64,000 nt of DNA from an uncultured Clostridia bacterium (GTDB lineage Bacteria; Bacillota; Clostridia; Christensenellales; Pumilibacteraceae). Position 1 is the first letter of the stretch; every line of letters begins with the position of its first letter. Positions 16,646 to 24,861 of this stretch are shown here, in pieces. The position numbers and the translations under genes are program-made. Location: positions 62,001 to 126,000 of the forward strand of contig CAMUKG010000006.1 of assembly GCA_947089425.1 (NCBI GenBank). The letters are read 5' to 3'. The notes below the pieces were generated by a model. The model was not told where the DNA came from. It saw only the letters and a list, made by a program, of their open reading frames with translations, and searched no databases.

Positions 16646-17382
16646 TATTTACTAAGCCCAAATTACTTAACGACACGCCTATGCACTATTGTCCCGGTTG
16701 CACGCACGGAATTGTGCACCGTCTTATTGCCGAAGCGCTCGAAGAACTCGGCGACACCGACCACGTTATAGGTATAGCTCCCGTAGGTTGCGCCGTATTC
16801 GCATATAATTATTTTACGTGCGACATGTTTCAGGCGGCGCACGGCAGAGCTCCGAGCGTAGCTACGGGAGTAAAAAGGGCAAATCCCGACAGCACCGTGT
16901 TTGTGTATCAAGGCGACGGCGACCTTGCGAGCATAGGCATGGCGGAAATCGTTCACGCCGCCACTCGCGGCGAAAATATGACCGTTATATTCATAAACAA
17001 CGGAATATACGGCATGACGGGCGGGCAAATGGCTCCCACCACTCTTCCCGGTCAGAAAACCACCACTTCGCAAGGCGGCAGAAATCCTTTGGAGCACGGC
17101 AATCCCATTAAAATATGCGAAATGCTTTCAACGCTCACCGGTCCCGCTTATATAGCGCGCACTTCGGTGCACGACGTGAAAGCGGTTCGAAACACTCGCG
17201 AAGCTATCAAAAAAGGATTTAGAATGCAACGAGAAAAGAAAGGTTTTTCGCTCATAGAAATTTTATCCACTTGCCCCACGAATTTTCACATGAGCCCCGT
17301 TGCGGCGCTCGAATATGTGAAAACCGTAGGGTGCGAGGCGTATCCGCTTGGGGTGTATAAAGACGTAGAAAACGGTTTTTGA
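16633..17382 (+). CDS. 2-oxoacid:ferredoxin oxidoreductase, beta subunit
   Basis: The 249-residue subunit carries the thiamine-diphosphate site. YCPGCTHG near the N-terminus is the cysteine motif, and GDGDLASIGM followed by INNGIYGMTGGQ forms the GDG...NN diphosphate/Mg binding motif. It is co-encoded with the alpha and gamma subunits and acts in the cytosol of anaerobes in amino-acid or central-carbon catabolism. The gene starts within the end of the alpha gene, suggesting coupled synthesis. Confidence 0.93.
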   Translation: MDKIVFTKPKLLNDTPMHYCPGCTHGIVHRLIAEALEELGDTDHVIGIAPVGCAVFAYNYFTCDMFQAAHGRAPSVATGVKRANPDSTVFVYQGDGDLASIGMAEIVHAATRGENMTVIFINNGIYGMTGGQMAPTTLPGQKTTTSQGGRNPLEHGNPIKICEMLSTLTGPAYIARTSVHDVKAVRNTREAIKKGFRMQREKKGFSLIEILSTCPTNFHMSPVAALEYVKTVGCEAYPLGVYKDVENGF

Positions 17383-17401
17383 AAGGAGTTAGTTCATAAT
17401 C

Positions 17402-17935
17402 ATGAAACAAATCATAGTAAGCGGTTTCGGCGGACAAGGCGTGCTTTCGCTCGGGCTCATGCTGTCGTATGCCGCTATGAAAGAAAACAGAAACACTTCG
17501 TTTTTGCCGTCTTACGGACCAGAAATGCGAGGAGGAACGGCTAATTGCAGTGTGGTTATATCGAATAAAGAGGTGGCGTCTCCCGTTATAAGTCGCCCCG
17601 ATTTGCTCGTTGCGTTCAACGAACCGAGTCTCGTGCGCTTTTTGCCCGCTTTGAACGAAGGCGGCAGATTTTTCGTTGACTCCGAAACCGCAAAAAAAGA
17701 AGTCATTTCGAGAAAAGACGCCGTTGCCGTTCCGCTCGATAAGCTGTGCGGCAACAATAAAAAGGGGCATAATATAGCGATGCTCGGGGTTATGCTCGGC
17801 TTTACGGGGCTAAAACTCGAATCCGCCGAATATGCGGTGCAATACGTGTTCAAGAACAAACCGCAATTTATAGAGGCGAATATTGCATGTCTTCATGCGG
17901 GAGTCGATTATGCCTTAAAGGCGGGGCTAAAATGA
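17402..17935 (+). CDS. 2-oxoacid:ferredoxin oxidoreductase, gamma subunit
   Basis: The 177-residue subunit has the family start QIIVSGFGGQGVLSLG and the SYGPEMRGGTANCSVVIS stretch. It completes the four-subunit enzyme and contributes to CoA and interface binding. A GGAGT ribosome site lies before the ATG. The next gene (NfeD-like) overlaps its stop by four bases, so the operon may extend further. Confidence 0.93.
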   Translation: MKQIIVSGFGGQGVLSLGLMLSYAAMKENRNTSFLPSYGPEMRGGTANCSVVISNKEVASPVISRPDLLVAFNEPSLVRFLPALNEGGRFFVDSETAKKEVISRKDAVAVPLDKLCGNNKKGHNIAMLGVMLGFTGLKLESAEYAVQYVFKNKPQFIEANIACLHAGVDYALKAGLK

Positions 17936-18459
17936 TTTCGGCAGGACTTAGGCACAACTTAGTCGAGCTTTTTACGGGAATGAGCGTTGTAACGTTTATT
18001 CTCCTTTCGCTCGGGCTCATGCTCATAGTTGTGGAGTTTTTTCAGCCCGCGCATAAAATTTCGGCATATTGCGGCGCGGCGCTCACGCTTTGCGGCATAG
18101 CTGTGAGAATGCTTTCGGGCGGCACTCTCGTTATGCTGTTTTTCATGGTGTTCTTTTGCGCGGTGGTGCTGCTTGCGGCTCACATATTAAAATTGTTCAC
18201 TCAAAAAAGAGCGTGGCTCGCAACTTCGCTTGCGCTCAAACTCGAACGCTCGGTTCAAGAGGAAACCGACGGTTACGAGTATATTTTGGGGCGAGAGGGC
18301 GTTGCCACTACCGATATTTCGGGCAACGGTCACATGTCGCTCGATAACGTGAATTTTTTTGTGAGTAGCCAAGAATTTATAGCGAAAGGCAGCAAGGTGC
18401 GCGTAGTGCACGTTTTCGGCGACAGCATAAAAGTAGTTCCGGTATACGACGAAGTGTAA
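17932..18459 (+). CDS. NfeD-family membrane protein
   Basis: The 175-residue protein has two to three membrane helices (about residues 15-35, 42-58 and 62-85) and a C-terminal OB-fold beta-barrel. The GREGVATTDISGNGHM and GSKVRVVHVFGD segments match NfeD. NfeD proteins usually partner stomatin-like or ClpP-like membrane factors; no such gene is adjacent. The ATG at 17932 (ATGA overlap with the gamma-subunit stop) is chosen over an upstream in-frame start inside that gene. Confidence 0.8.
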   Translation: MISAGLRHNLVELFTGMSVVTFILLSLGLMLIVVEFFQPAHKISAYCGAALTLCGIAVRMLSGGTLVMLFFMVFFCAVVLLAAHILKLFTQKRAWLATSLALKLERSVQEETDGYEYILGREGVATTDISGNGHMSLDNVNFFVSSQEFIAKGSKVRVVHVFGDSIKVVPVYDEV

Positions 18460-18483
18460 ACTCTCTTTCGCCTTTCGCTCGCG

Positions 18484-18519
18484 GCATATTCTCGCGGCTC
18501 GTTAAATACTATATAGTAT
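18484..18519 (+). promoter_or_regulatory. Candidate sigma E promoter and 14-bp palindrome at yqfC
   Basis: GCATATT (18484-18490), 14 bases, AATACTAT (18505-18512) resembles the sporulation sigma E pattern KMATATT-N14-CATACAHT. The -10 is part of a perfect palindrome, ATACTATATAGTAT (18506-18519), which runs into the yqfC ATG at 18518. B. subtilis yqfCD is sigma E controlled, so the match is in the expected place. Confidence 0.5.
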
Positions 18520-18826
18520 GAGTTTTTTCGGTGAATTTGCGCGAGTGTTAGGCATGGACGAAGCGCGTTTGGCGCTCGGCTACAATTACGTGAACTACAA
18601 CGGCGAAGCCGTGTATTTGGAAGGCATACAAAGCGTTCTGAGAATAGACGGCGAGGAAATCGCGTTTCGCTTGAAGCACGGGGTGCTTTACGTTACGGGC
18701 GAAGAACTTGCGGTTTCCGATCTGTGCGGCGCGAGCGTTTTGGTTCGAGGCAAAATAACTGCGGTTGAAACGGGCGAGAGCAGAAACGCTAAGGCGAAGC
18801 GCGAAAAAGAGGGCGATTCGAAATGA
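18518..18826 (+). CDS. yqfC: Sporulation protein YqfC
   Basis: This 102-residue YabP/YqfC-family protein is made in the mother cell during sporulation in related bacteria. The core VYLEGIQSVLRIDGEEIAF and RLKHGVLYVTG is the family beta-sheet. It directly precedes yqfD, as in B. subtilis. No ribosome site is visible before the ATG at 18518, and the candidate promoter leaves almost no leader. A second in-frame ATG at 18554 would give a 90-residue protein, close to the B. subtilis size. The stop overlaps the yqfD start by four bases. Confidence 0.85.
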   Translation: MSFFGEFARVLGMDEARLALGYNYVNYNGEAVYLEGIQSVLRIDGEEIAFRLKHGVLYVTGEELAVSDLCGASVLVRGKITAVETGESRNAKAKREKEGDSK

Positions 18827-19941
18827 GGGCGGCGTGCGTTGCTTTGCGGGTGGAGAGTTTCGACCGCACGGGAGTTTTAAACGCGCTCTCGAAAGAGAAC
18901 GTCGCCGTTTTCGACGCGGTTCGTTTTTCTTCGCGCGAATTCGGCTTTTCGGTAGAAAAAAAAGACCTGCGAAAAACTTTTGCTATTTTGGACGGAATGT
19001 GTTATAATTACACTGCGGAGTCTTTTTCGAGGTTTGGAAAAAGGGTTCGCGGCGTGCTTAAACGCGCGGGACTGATTGCGGGAACGATTGTTTTTTCCGT
19101 TTTGGTAGGGCTTTCTCGCGGATATATTTGGCGTATAGACGTTTCGGGAAACGAAAACGTGCCCGATAAGGTAATAGAAAAGGTTTTATCCGCCAACCAT
19201 ATAGCTGTGGGTAAGAAATTATCGGAATTCGATTCCGAAGCCGTAGCCGCAGTTTTGCGCGGCATTGACGGAATAAAACTTGCAACCGCGCAAAGAATAG
19301 GCACCACGATAGCAATCGAGGTTTTCGAGAGCGACGAAATCGCTCCGCCGTTGGCTTTTTCGGATACCGACATAACCTCGAACTATGACGCCACCGTAAC
19401 GCGAATTGTTGCGCGCGAAGGAACCGTTCTAGTAAAAACGGGGCAAAACGTGTTTAAGGGCACGCCGCTAATCGGCGCGCACCGAATTGTGGAAGAGGGC
19501 GCCGAGCCCGTTCATACTCGGGCGAGCGGAATAGTGTACGGCAAAGTGGCTTTTACCAAAAGCGTGACCGTTGCCACCGAATGGTACGAGACCGTTGCTG
19601 AGAAAACTTACAGCCGCACTCGGTTAAAGCTTTTCGGACTGACGCTCGGCAAAAAGCCGCAAAGCGCCGAAGGCGTGGAGATTACGGAGAGCGCTTCTAA
19701 GTTCAACGCGTTTTTGCCTATAAAGGTGATTCGCTCGCGCGTTACTCAAACCAAGCGGGTAAAAAAGACTGCCGACGTCGAAGAACTAGCCGAACGGGCG
19801 CAAGAAAAAATCGTGTCGGAATTTGTGCATGAAGCCGTCTCTAACGGTTTTACGGCGAGCCGCACGGTGCGTGAAATCGGCGGCGGCTTGTGGAGAGTAA
19901 ACGTTTTTATAGAGGCGGAAATGGTAATAGGCGGCGCGTAA
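18823..19941 (+). CDS. yqfD: Sporulation protein YqfD
   Basis: This 372-residue stage-IV-type sporulation protein has an N-terminal globular region and one membrane helix (about residues 84-103). A POTRA-like stretch follows (WRIDVSGNENVPDKVIE onward), then a long extracytoplasmic domain with a barrel-sandwich-like segment (GTVLVKTGQNVFKGTPLI). It is inserted in a membrane during spore development in relatives; its exact role is unsettled. The ATGA overlap with yqfC couples the two. Together with yqfC it is the clearest sign that this lineage descends from endospore formers. Confidence 0.9.
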   Translation: MRAACVALRVESFDRTGVLNALSKENVAVFDAVRFSSREFGFSVEKKDLRKTFAILDGMCYNYTAESFSRFGKRVRGVLKRAGLIAGTIVFSVLVGLSRGYIWRIDVSGNENVPDKVIEKVLSANHIAVGKKLSEFDSEAVAAVLRGIDGIKLATAQRIGTTIAIEVFESDEIAPPLAFSDTDITSNYDATVTRIVAREGTVLVKTGQNVFKGTPLIGAHRIVEEGAEPVHTRASGIVYGKVAFTKSVTVATEWYETVAEKTYSRTRLKLFGLTLGKKPQSAEGVEITESASKFNAFLPIKVIRSRVTQTKRVKKTADVEELAERAQEKIVSEFVHEAVSNGFTASRTVREIGGGLWRVNVFIEAEMVIGGA

Positions 19942-20957
19942 AACAAAACAGTACGGAGAATAAACTTACGGTAAAATCGACAACAACCAAAACAATAAAA
20001 TTCGGAGCCGATATGGCGGGACTCTTCGGTGAACTTGACGAAAACGTCAAGCTTATCGAAAAGACTTTCGGTGTGAGCGTGTCGCTCTCGGACGGAGGAT
20101 TAGCGGTGCGCGGAGACGAGGAGGGCGTAGCCAAAGCCGCGAGGCTAATAGAGGCGCTCGAAGAACTTTCGGAGCTCGGAGAAGAACTCAACAGAAGAGT
20201 GGTTTCGCACACGGCTCGCCTAATAGAAAACGGCGAGGCGGACAACCTTTCGGAAATATACGGTTCCGTTGCGGCGGTTACTCATAAAGGCAAAAAACTT
20301 AGGGTGAAATCGTCGGGGCAACTCGACTATATCAACGCCATAAAAAAAAATACCGTAGTAATAGGGATAGGACCTGCCGGCACGGGCAAAACATTTTTGG
20401 CTGTGGCGAGAGCGGTTAGCGCGTTAAGGGCGGGCGAGGTTCAAAAAATAATTCTCACTCGTCCCGCAATCGAGGCGGGCGAAAAGCTCGGATATTTGCC
20501 TGGCGATTTGCAAATGAAAGTAGACCCGTATCTTCGTCCGCTTTACGATGCGCTCGAAGAGCTGATGGGCGAAAGCTATTTGCGGCTTATGGAGCGAGGC
20601 GTGCTCGAAATCGCGCCGCTCGCTTATATGAGGGGCAGAACTCTCAAATCGTCGTTCGTAATTCTCGACGAGGCGCAAAATACTACATGCGAGCAGATGA
20701 AAATGTTTCTCACCCGTTTGGGCGAGGGAAGCAAAATGGTGGTAGAGGGCGACCTTACGCAAGTAGACTTGCCGCAAGGAAGAAAGAGCGGGCTGTTAGA
20801 CGCCGCCGAAGTGCTTTGCGGAATAGACAAAATCGGAATAATAAGGCTGAAAGAAACAGACGTAGTACGCCACGAACTCGTGCAACAAATAGTTTCGGCG
20901 TATGAAAGAGCAAGCAAAGGAGAACCGAAAAACGATGGAAAAAGCGTCAACGGTTAA
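19890..20957 (+). CDS. phoH: PhoH-family ATPase
   Basis: PhoH-like P-loop NTPases of the RNA-metabolism neighbourhood have an N-terminal KH-like region and a C-terminal ATPase. Walker A is GPAGTGKTFLAV and Walker B is FVILDEAQNTT; TRPAIEAGEKLGYLPGD and GDLTQVDLPQ are diagnostic. The start is uncertain. A GTG at 19890 overlaps yqfD by 52 bases, and the first in-frame ATG (20013) would cut into the conserved N-terminal strand. A GGAG at 19955 has no standard start after it. Order yqfD-phoH-pgpH-ybeY matches B. subtilis. Confidence 0.92.
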   Translation: MESKRFYRGGNGNRRRVKQNSTENKLTVKSTTTKTIKFGADMAGLFGELDENVKLIEKTFGVSVSLSDGGLAVRGDEEGVAKAARLIEALEELSELGEELNRRVVSHTARLIENGEADNLSEIYGSVAAVTHKGKKLRVKSSGQLDYINAIKKNTVVIGIGPAGTGKTFLAVARAVSALRAGEVQKIILTRPAIEAGEKLGYLPGDLQMKVDPYLRPLYDALEELMGESYLRLMERGVLEIAPLAYMRGRTLKSSFVILDEAQNTTCEQMKMFLTRLGEGSKMVVEGDLTQVDLPQGRKSGLLDAAEVLCGIDKIGIIRLKETDVVRHELVQQIVSAYERASKGEPKNDGKSVNG

Positions 20958-22380
20958 AGTGCATAAGGCATCGGCGCGGGAAATAGCGCGAGCTTTTTTC
21001 GTGTTTTTTGCGACTGCGGTAGTTATAGTTTGCGCTTCCGTTTTGAAATTTGTTTTGGTGGAAGACGTTAAAACTCGATTTACCGTTGTGTCGTATATTT
21101 TGTTCGCGGTTGTTATAATCGTGATTTTGTCGGGACACTTCGTGTATGTTGCGAGCAGTCGCACTGTTGTGCTCAAAAACATTAGGTTGTTTTCGGCTAT
21201 ATACACGGCAATCTGTTTTACGGTAGTTGCTAACGTATGGCTTGAAAAAATCAATTCGTTTCTTATGCCCGCCATGCTCGCCGCGTTTATAGTAGCCACT
21301 TTTGCCAACGGGCGCGACGCGTTTTGCGCTAATATATTCACGAATATTTTAATTCTGTTTATTCTTCTCACGCAAAATCATCTTACGCAAAGCACTCATT
21401 ATTATGCGGTGGTTTCCAAATTCGCGCAAGGGCTCACCGGCGGTTCGATTGTTGCGTATTGGATTAAAAACAGCGTTAAGCGGCTTAACTTTTTGCTCAA
21501 AGGTTTGTTCATTGCCGCGCTTTCGGTGCTTGCGGTTTTGGCTGTGGTAACGGCTTTTAACGGCAAGGCTCTTACGCTCGTTGAAATCGGATTCCTTGCG
21601 GGCGGCACGATAGGGCAGGTAATAGTTGCCGTAGTGTTGCAGCCTATTTTCGAAACGGTGTTTAATCTTGTTACCAACACCCGTCTCGTAGAACTCACCG
21701 ACCACAACGCGCCGCTCATAAAGCGCCTTAAAGAAGAAGCTCCCGGCACGTTTAATCACAGTCTTGCAGTTGCAAACTTTGCCGAAATTTGCGCGAGCGC
21801 GATAGGCGAAAATCCGTATCTTGCGCGAGCGTGCGCTTATTATCACGACGTGGGCAAACTTGCGAATCCGCAATATTTTAAAGAAAATCAAGGCGACGAA
21901 AATCCTCACGACGGGCTTTTGCCCGAAGTAAGCGCCGAAATAATACGCAACCACGCCACAGAAGGAAAGAAACTTTGCGACGAATACCGTATTCCTTCCG
22001 AAGTATCGGATATAGCGGTTGAGCATCACGGCACCTTGCCCATTTATGTTTTTTACGCGAAAGCGAAACAGCTTACCGACGGCGAGGTGGATATGGATTG
22101 GTACAGCTATCACGGCAGAACTCCCGTGTCCAAAATCGCGGCTATAATAATGCTGTGCGACAGCGGCGAGGCTGCTATTCGAGCAATGGACAACCCCGAC
22201 GCCGAGCGTGTTGACGCGCTTTTGAGAAAACTTATTCACGACAGAATTCAGGCGGGGCAATTCGATAACTGTTCGATTTCGCTTCGCGACCTCGACACAA
22301 TCAGACAAACGATTATAAACGCTTACGGAGGTCAGTTCCACAAGCGGCTTCGCTATCCCGACGGGGGTTCTTCGCTGTGA
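20935..22380 (+). CDS. pgpH: PgpH-like membrane HD phosphohydrolase (short form)
   Basis: This is a candidate c-di-AMP phosphodiesterase by family and gene position. It has seven or so membrane helices (residues about 18-230) and a cytosolic HD domain with FNHSLAVA, YYHDVGKL, NHATEGKKL and EHHGTLPI, so all metal-binding His/Asp residues are present. At 481 residues it is much shorter than typical PgpH (about 700), because the large extracellular domain before the helices is missing. The ATG at 20935 is preferred over 20902 because an AAAGGAG site precedes it; it overlaps phoH by 23 bases. Its stop overlaps the ybeY GTG. Confidence 0.88.
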   Translation: MEKASTVKVHKASAREIARAFFVFFATAVVIVCASVLKFVLVEDVKTRFTVVSYILFAVVIIVILSGHFVYVASSRTVVLKNIRLFSAIYTAICFTVVANVWLEKINSFLMPAMLAAFIVATFANGRDAFCANIFTNILILFILLTQNHLTQSTHYYAVVSKFAQGLTGGSIVAYWIKNSVKRLNFLLKGLFIAALSVLAVLAVVTAFNGKALTLVEIGFLAGGTIGQVIVAVVLQPIFETVFNLVTNTRLVELTDHNAPLIKRLKEEAPGTFNHSLAVANFAEICASAIGENPYLARACAYYHDVGKLANPQYFKENQGDENPHDGLLPEVSAEIIRNHATEGKKLCDEYRIPSEVSDIAVEHHGTLPIYVFYAKAKQLTDGEVDMDWYSYHGRTPVSKIAAIIMLCDSGEAAIRAMDNPDAERVDALLRKLIHDRIQAGQFDNCSISLRDLDTIRQTIINAYGGQFHKRLRYPDGGSSL

Positions 22381-22853
22381 GCGCAATAAACGTTACGGGC
22401 GAAGAAAGCGTCGAATACGAAAAAATTGCGGCGGCGGCAAGCGAATATTTTGCGCTTAAAGGGAGCGCCGAAGTCGAACTCGTGTTTGCTTCTACCGAAG
22501 AAATACGCGAGCTTAACCGTGAGACGAGAAACACCGACAGAGCGACGGACGTGTTGAGTTTTCCCGCGCTTACGCTGAATGCGGGTTGTTACGCGCCGTT
22601 TACGGCTGAAAATTTTCCGCTCGACAGCGAGCCCGAAAGCGGACGAATAGTTCTCGGAAGCATAGTTGTGTGTCCGCAAATAGCGGAGAGCCAGGCGACG
22701 GAATACGGGCACGGAACGGAAAGAGAAAAAGGATATCTTTTTTTACACGGGCTTTTGCATTTGCTCGGGTTCGACCACATGGAAGAGGCGGATAAAATAA
22801 AAATGAGAAAAGCGGAAGAAGAAATTTTGACAAAGGTGGGGCTTGAACGCTGA
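22377..22853 (+). CDS. ybeY: Endoribonuclease YbeY
   Basis: This 158-residue zinc RNase matures the 3' end of 16S rRNA and takes part in ribosome quality control. HGLLHLLGFDH supplies the H-x3-H-x5-H zinc site, and the ELNRETRNTDRATDVLSFP segment is the conserved N-terminal region. The GTG start overlaps the pgpH stop (GTGA). In B. subtilis dgkA and cdd separate ybeY from era; here era follows directly after 59 bases. Confidence 0.95.
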   Translation: MSAINVTGEESVEYEKIAAAASEYFALKGSAEVELVFASTEEIRELNRETRNTDRATDVLSFPALTLNAGCYAPFTAENFPLDSEPESGRIVLGSIVVCPQIAESQATEYGHGTEREKGYLFLHGLLHLLGFDHMEEADKIKMRKAEEEILTKVGLER

Positions 22854-22912
22854 TTGCCCGCTTTGAGGCGAAAGCGAAAAGAACAGGTTAACCGAAAGAG
22901 GTATTAAAAAAT

Positions 22913-23824
22913 ATGTTGAGCGGTTTTATTGCGATACTCGGCAAACCGAACGTCGGCAAGTCGAGCCTTATGAATGCGTTGGTGGGAGAAAAGGTGTCGA
23001 TTGTGACTCCTAAGGCTCAAACTACGCGCGATAAAATTTTGGGAATAGTTACCGACGAGGATTCCCAAATGGTGTTTGTGGATACGCCGGGCGTGCATAA
23101 GCCGCAATCGAAACTCGGCGAATATATGGATAAGTGCGTGTCGTCCGCTGCCGACGGGGTTGATGCGGTGGTTATAGTTCTCGACGCGTCAAAAAAACTG
23201 ACCGATTCGGAAATCGCGTTTATTGAAAAACATTTGCACACGGGCGAATCGGTGTATGTGGTAATCAATAAAACCGACCTTGTGTCTTACGAAAAAATAT
23301 ATCCTATGCTTTCACGTCTTGCGTACCTCACGCGCGAAGACGGCAAGCGCGGCGCTATAAAGGAAATTATTCCCACGTCGTGCTATAAGGGCGACAATAT
23401 AGAACTGCTTAGGAGTTATCTCAAAGGCGAACTCGTGGAGGGGGAACTTTATTTCGACCCCGACGAGATTACCGACAAGAGCGAACGCTATATGATTTGC
23501 GAAATTATTCGCGAAAAAGCGCTATTGTTTTTACAGGACGAAATTCCGCACGGCATAGGCGTGTACATTCAAACTATGGTATACGACGGCGGGCTTGCCA
23601 ACATAGACGTGGATATTATCTGCGAAAAAGAAAGCCATAAATCGATTATAATAGGCGAAAAGGGCAATAAGCTTAAAACGATAGGCGAACGCGCCCGCGC
23701 CGACATTGAAAAATTGCTCGGAACGAAAGTGTATTTAAAGTTGTTCGTAAAGGTGCGCGAAGGGTGGCGAAATAAACAAAACGTGCTTCGCGATATAGGC
23801 TACGACAAAAAGAAAAATTTGTAA
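22913..23824 (+). CDS. era: GTPase Era
   Basis: Era binds the 3' end of 16S rRNA and checks 30S assembly. The GTPase motifs are GKPNVGKSS (G1), the TTRD switch (G2), DTPGVHKPQ (G3), NKTD (G4) and TSC (G5). The C-terminal KH RNA-binding domain contains GEKGNKLKTIGERAR. The 303-residue length is normal. It lies between ybeY and yqzL-recO, as in Bacillota. An AGAGG-type site precedes the ATG. Confidence 0.97.
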   Translation: MLSGFIAILGKPNVGKSSLMNALVGEKVSIVTPKAQTTRDKILGIVTDEDSQMVFVDTPGVHKPQSKLGEYMDKCVSSAADGVDAVVIVLDASKKLTDSEIAFIEKHLHTGESVYVVINKTDLVSYEKIYPMLSRLAYLTREDGKRGAIKEIIPTSCYKGDNIELLRSYLKGELVEGELYFDPDEITDKSERYMICEIIREKALLFLQDEIPHGIGVYIQTMVYDGGLANIDVDIICEKESHKSIIIGEKGNKLKTIGERARADIEKLLGTKVYLKLFVKVREGWRNKQNVLRDIGYDKKKNL

Positions 23825-23887
23825 AAGCGCCGCTTCGTTAAAGAATTTTCTTTCGTTTGGGTATGCTAACAACGGAGGTTTAATTCT

Positions 23888-24058
23888 ATGATTAACGGAA
23901 TTTACGAAGACGGAATGGGGAATACTTTCGGAGCGGGCGGAACGTTGCCCGCAGCCGAACTCGCTTGGCTCATGTTTGCTCAAACGGGAATGCCAGGCTT
24001 ATATATGCTTTACAGCGATTTGAACAACGGAGAGCGCGAACGGACTATTTTGGACTAA
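23888..24058 (+). CDS. yqzL: YqzL-like small protein
   Basis: A 56-residue ORF lies between era and recO, exactly where B. subtilis has yqzL. ELAWLMFAQTGMPGLYMLY matches the family's W-xx-F-x-QTG...Y pattern. A GGAGG site (aacGGAGGttt) precedes the ATG at 23888. Function is unknown; the surrounding order supports a real gene. It is shorter than most gene-length cutoffs. Confidence 0.8.
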   Translation: MINGIYEDGMGNTFGAGGTLPAAELAWLMFAQTGMPGLYMLYSDLNNGERERTILD

Positions 24059-24092
24059 ACGCGCGCTCTTAAAAACAAAGGAGGTCGCTTTT

Positions 24093-24722
24093 ATGACCGA
24101 CGTTAAGGCGTTCGGCGTGTGCATAGGGTGCCGCGCTCGCGGCGACAACGACAAAATGCTCGACGTGTTTTGCGACGACGGCAACGTTTACGGCGTTTTG
24201 GCGAGAGGGGCGCTTAAACCGAAGTACAAACTTAAATTCGCGGCTCAACTTTTTTCCTCTTGTAATTATTATCTTTGCCCGTCGAAAGCGGGCTACTACA
24301 TACTCGGCGGCGCCGACTTCGGCGAACTGTCGTTTTTGAGAATTTCGAGCGAACCGTCCGCTTTTGCCGCCGCATGTTTCGTTTGCGAAACGGCGAACAA
24401 ATGCGTAAAGGTGGAAAACAAGCGCATGTATGCCGAAACTGTGGCGGCTCTCGGAGAACTTTCGTCGTTCGAAGACGTTTGCGCTCACGCTGTATGTTTG
24501 AGAATTTTGCTTGCTGCTTTCGTGTCGTGCGGACTCGGCGTGCAAATTCCCGCAGGCGAAAGGGGCGCTTTGTGCGAGAAAATTCTTGCCGCCGAACTTG
24601 GTTCGGTGAGTTCGTGCGCTCCCGAAAAGTCTGTTACTATGCAGCTTATAAAGCAATATGCGTCGCGGTTTGCGGCTCACTTCGGAAAATTGAACAGTTT
24701 GGATATGGCGCTTAGCTTATAG
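24093..24722 (+). CDS. recO: DNA repair protein RecO
   Basis: RecO loads RecA on SSB-coated gaps together with RecR. The N-terminal OB-fold (ADV-type start VKAFGVCIGCRARGDNDKM, then VYGVLARGALKPK) and the helical C-terminal part are recognisable. The product is 209 residues, a little shorter than the usual 240-250. I do not see the CxxC zinc pair of many RecO proteins. An AAAGGAGG site precedes the ATG. Order era-yqzL-recO is conserved in Bacillota. Confidence 0.88.
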   Translation: MTDVKAFGVCIGCRARGDNDKMLDVFCDDGNVYGVLARGALKPKYKLKFAAQLFSSCNYYLCPSKAGYYILGGADFGELSFLRISSEPSAFAAACFVCETANKCVKVENKRMYAETVAALGELSSFEDVCAHAVCLRILLAAFVSCGLGVQIPAGERGALCEKILAAELGSVSSCAPEKSVTMQLIKQYASRFAAHFGKLNSLDMALSL

Positions 24723-24790
24723 AAAGCGCTTTTTCGTATTAAATATTGCAAGTTTCGATTGCTACGCGCGCGAAAACTTCTTTCAAACAG

Positions 24791-24820
24791 TTGCTTTCGG
24801 TCGCCGTATTGTGTTATAAT
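24791..24820 (+). promoter_or_regulatory. Promoter of ppdK
   Basis: TTGCTT (24791-24796), 18 bases, TATAAT (24815-24820), with a leader of about 35 bases before the AAGGAG site and the ATG at 24862. Confidence 0.65.
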
Positions 24821-24861
24821 AAATTTTGGTAAAAAAATCATTTACAAGGAGTAGACAAAAC

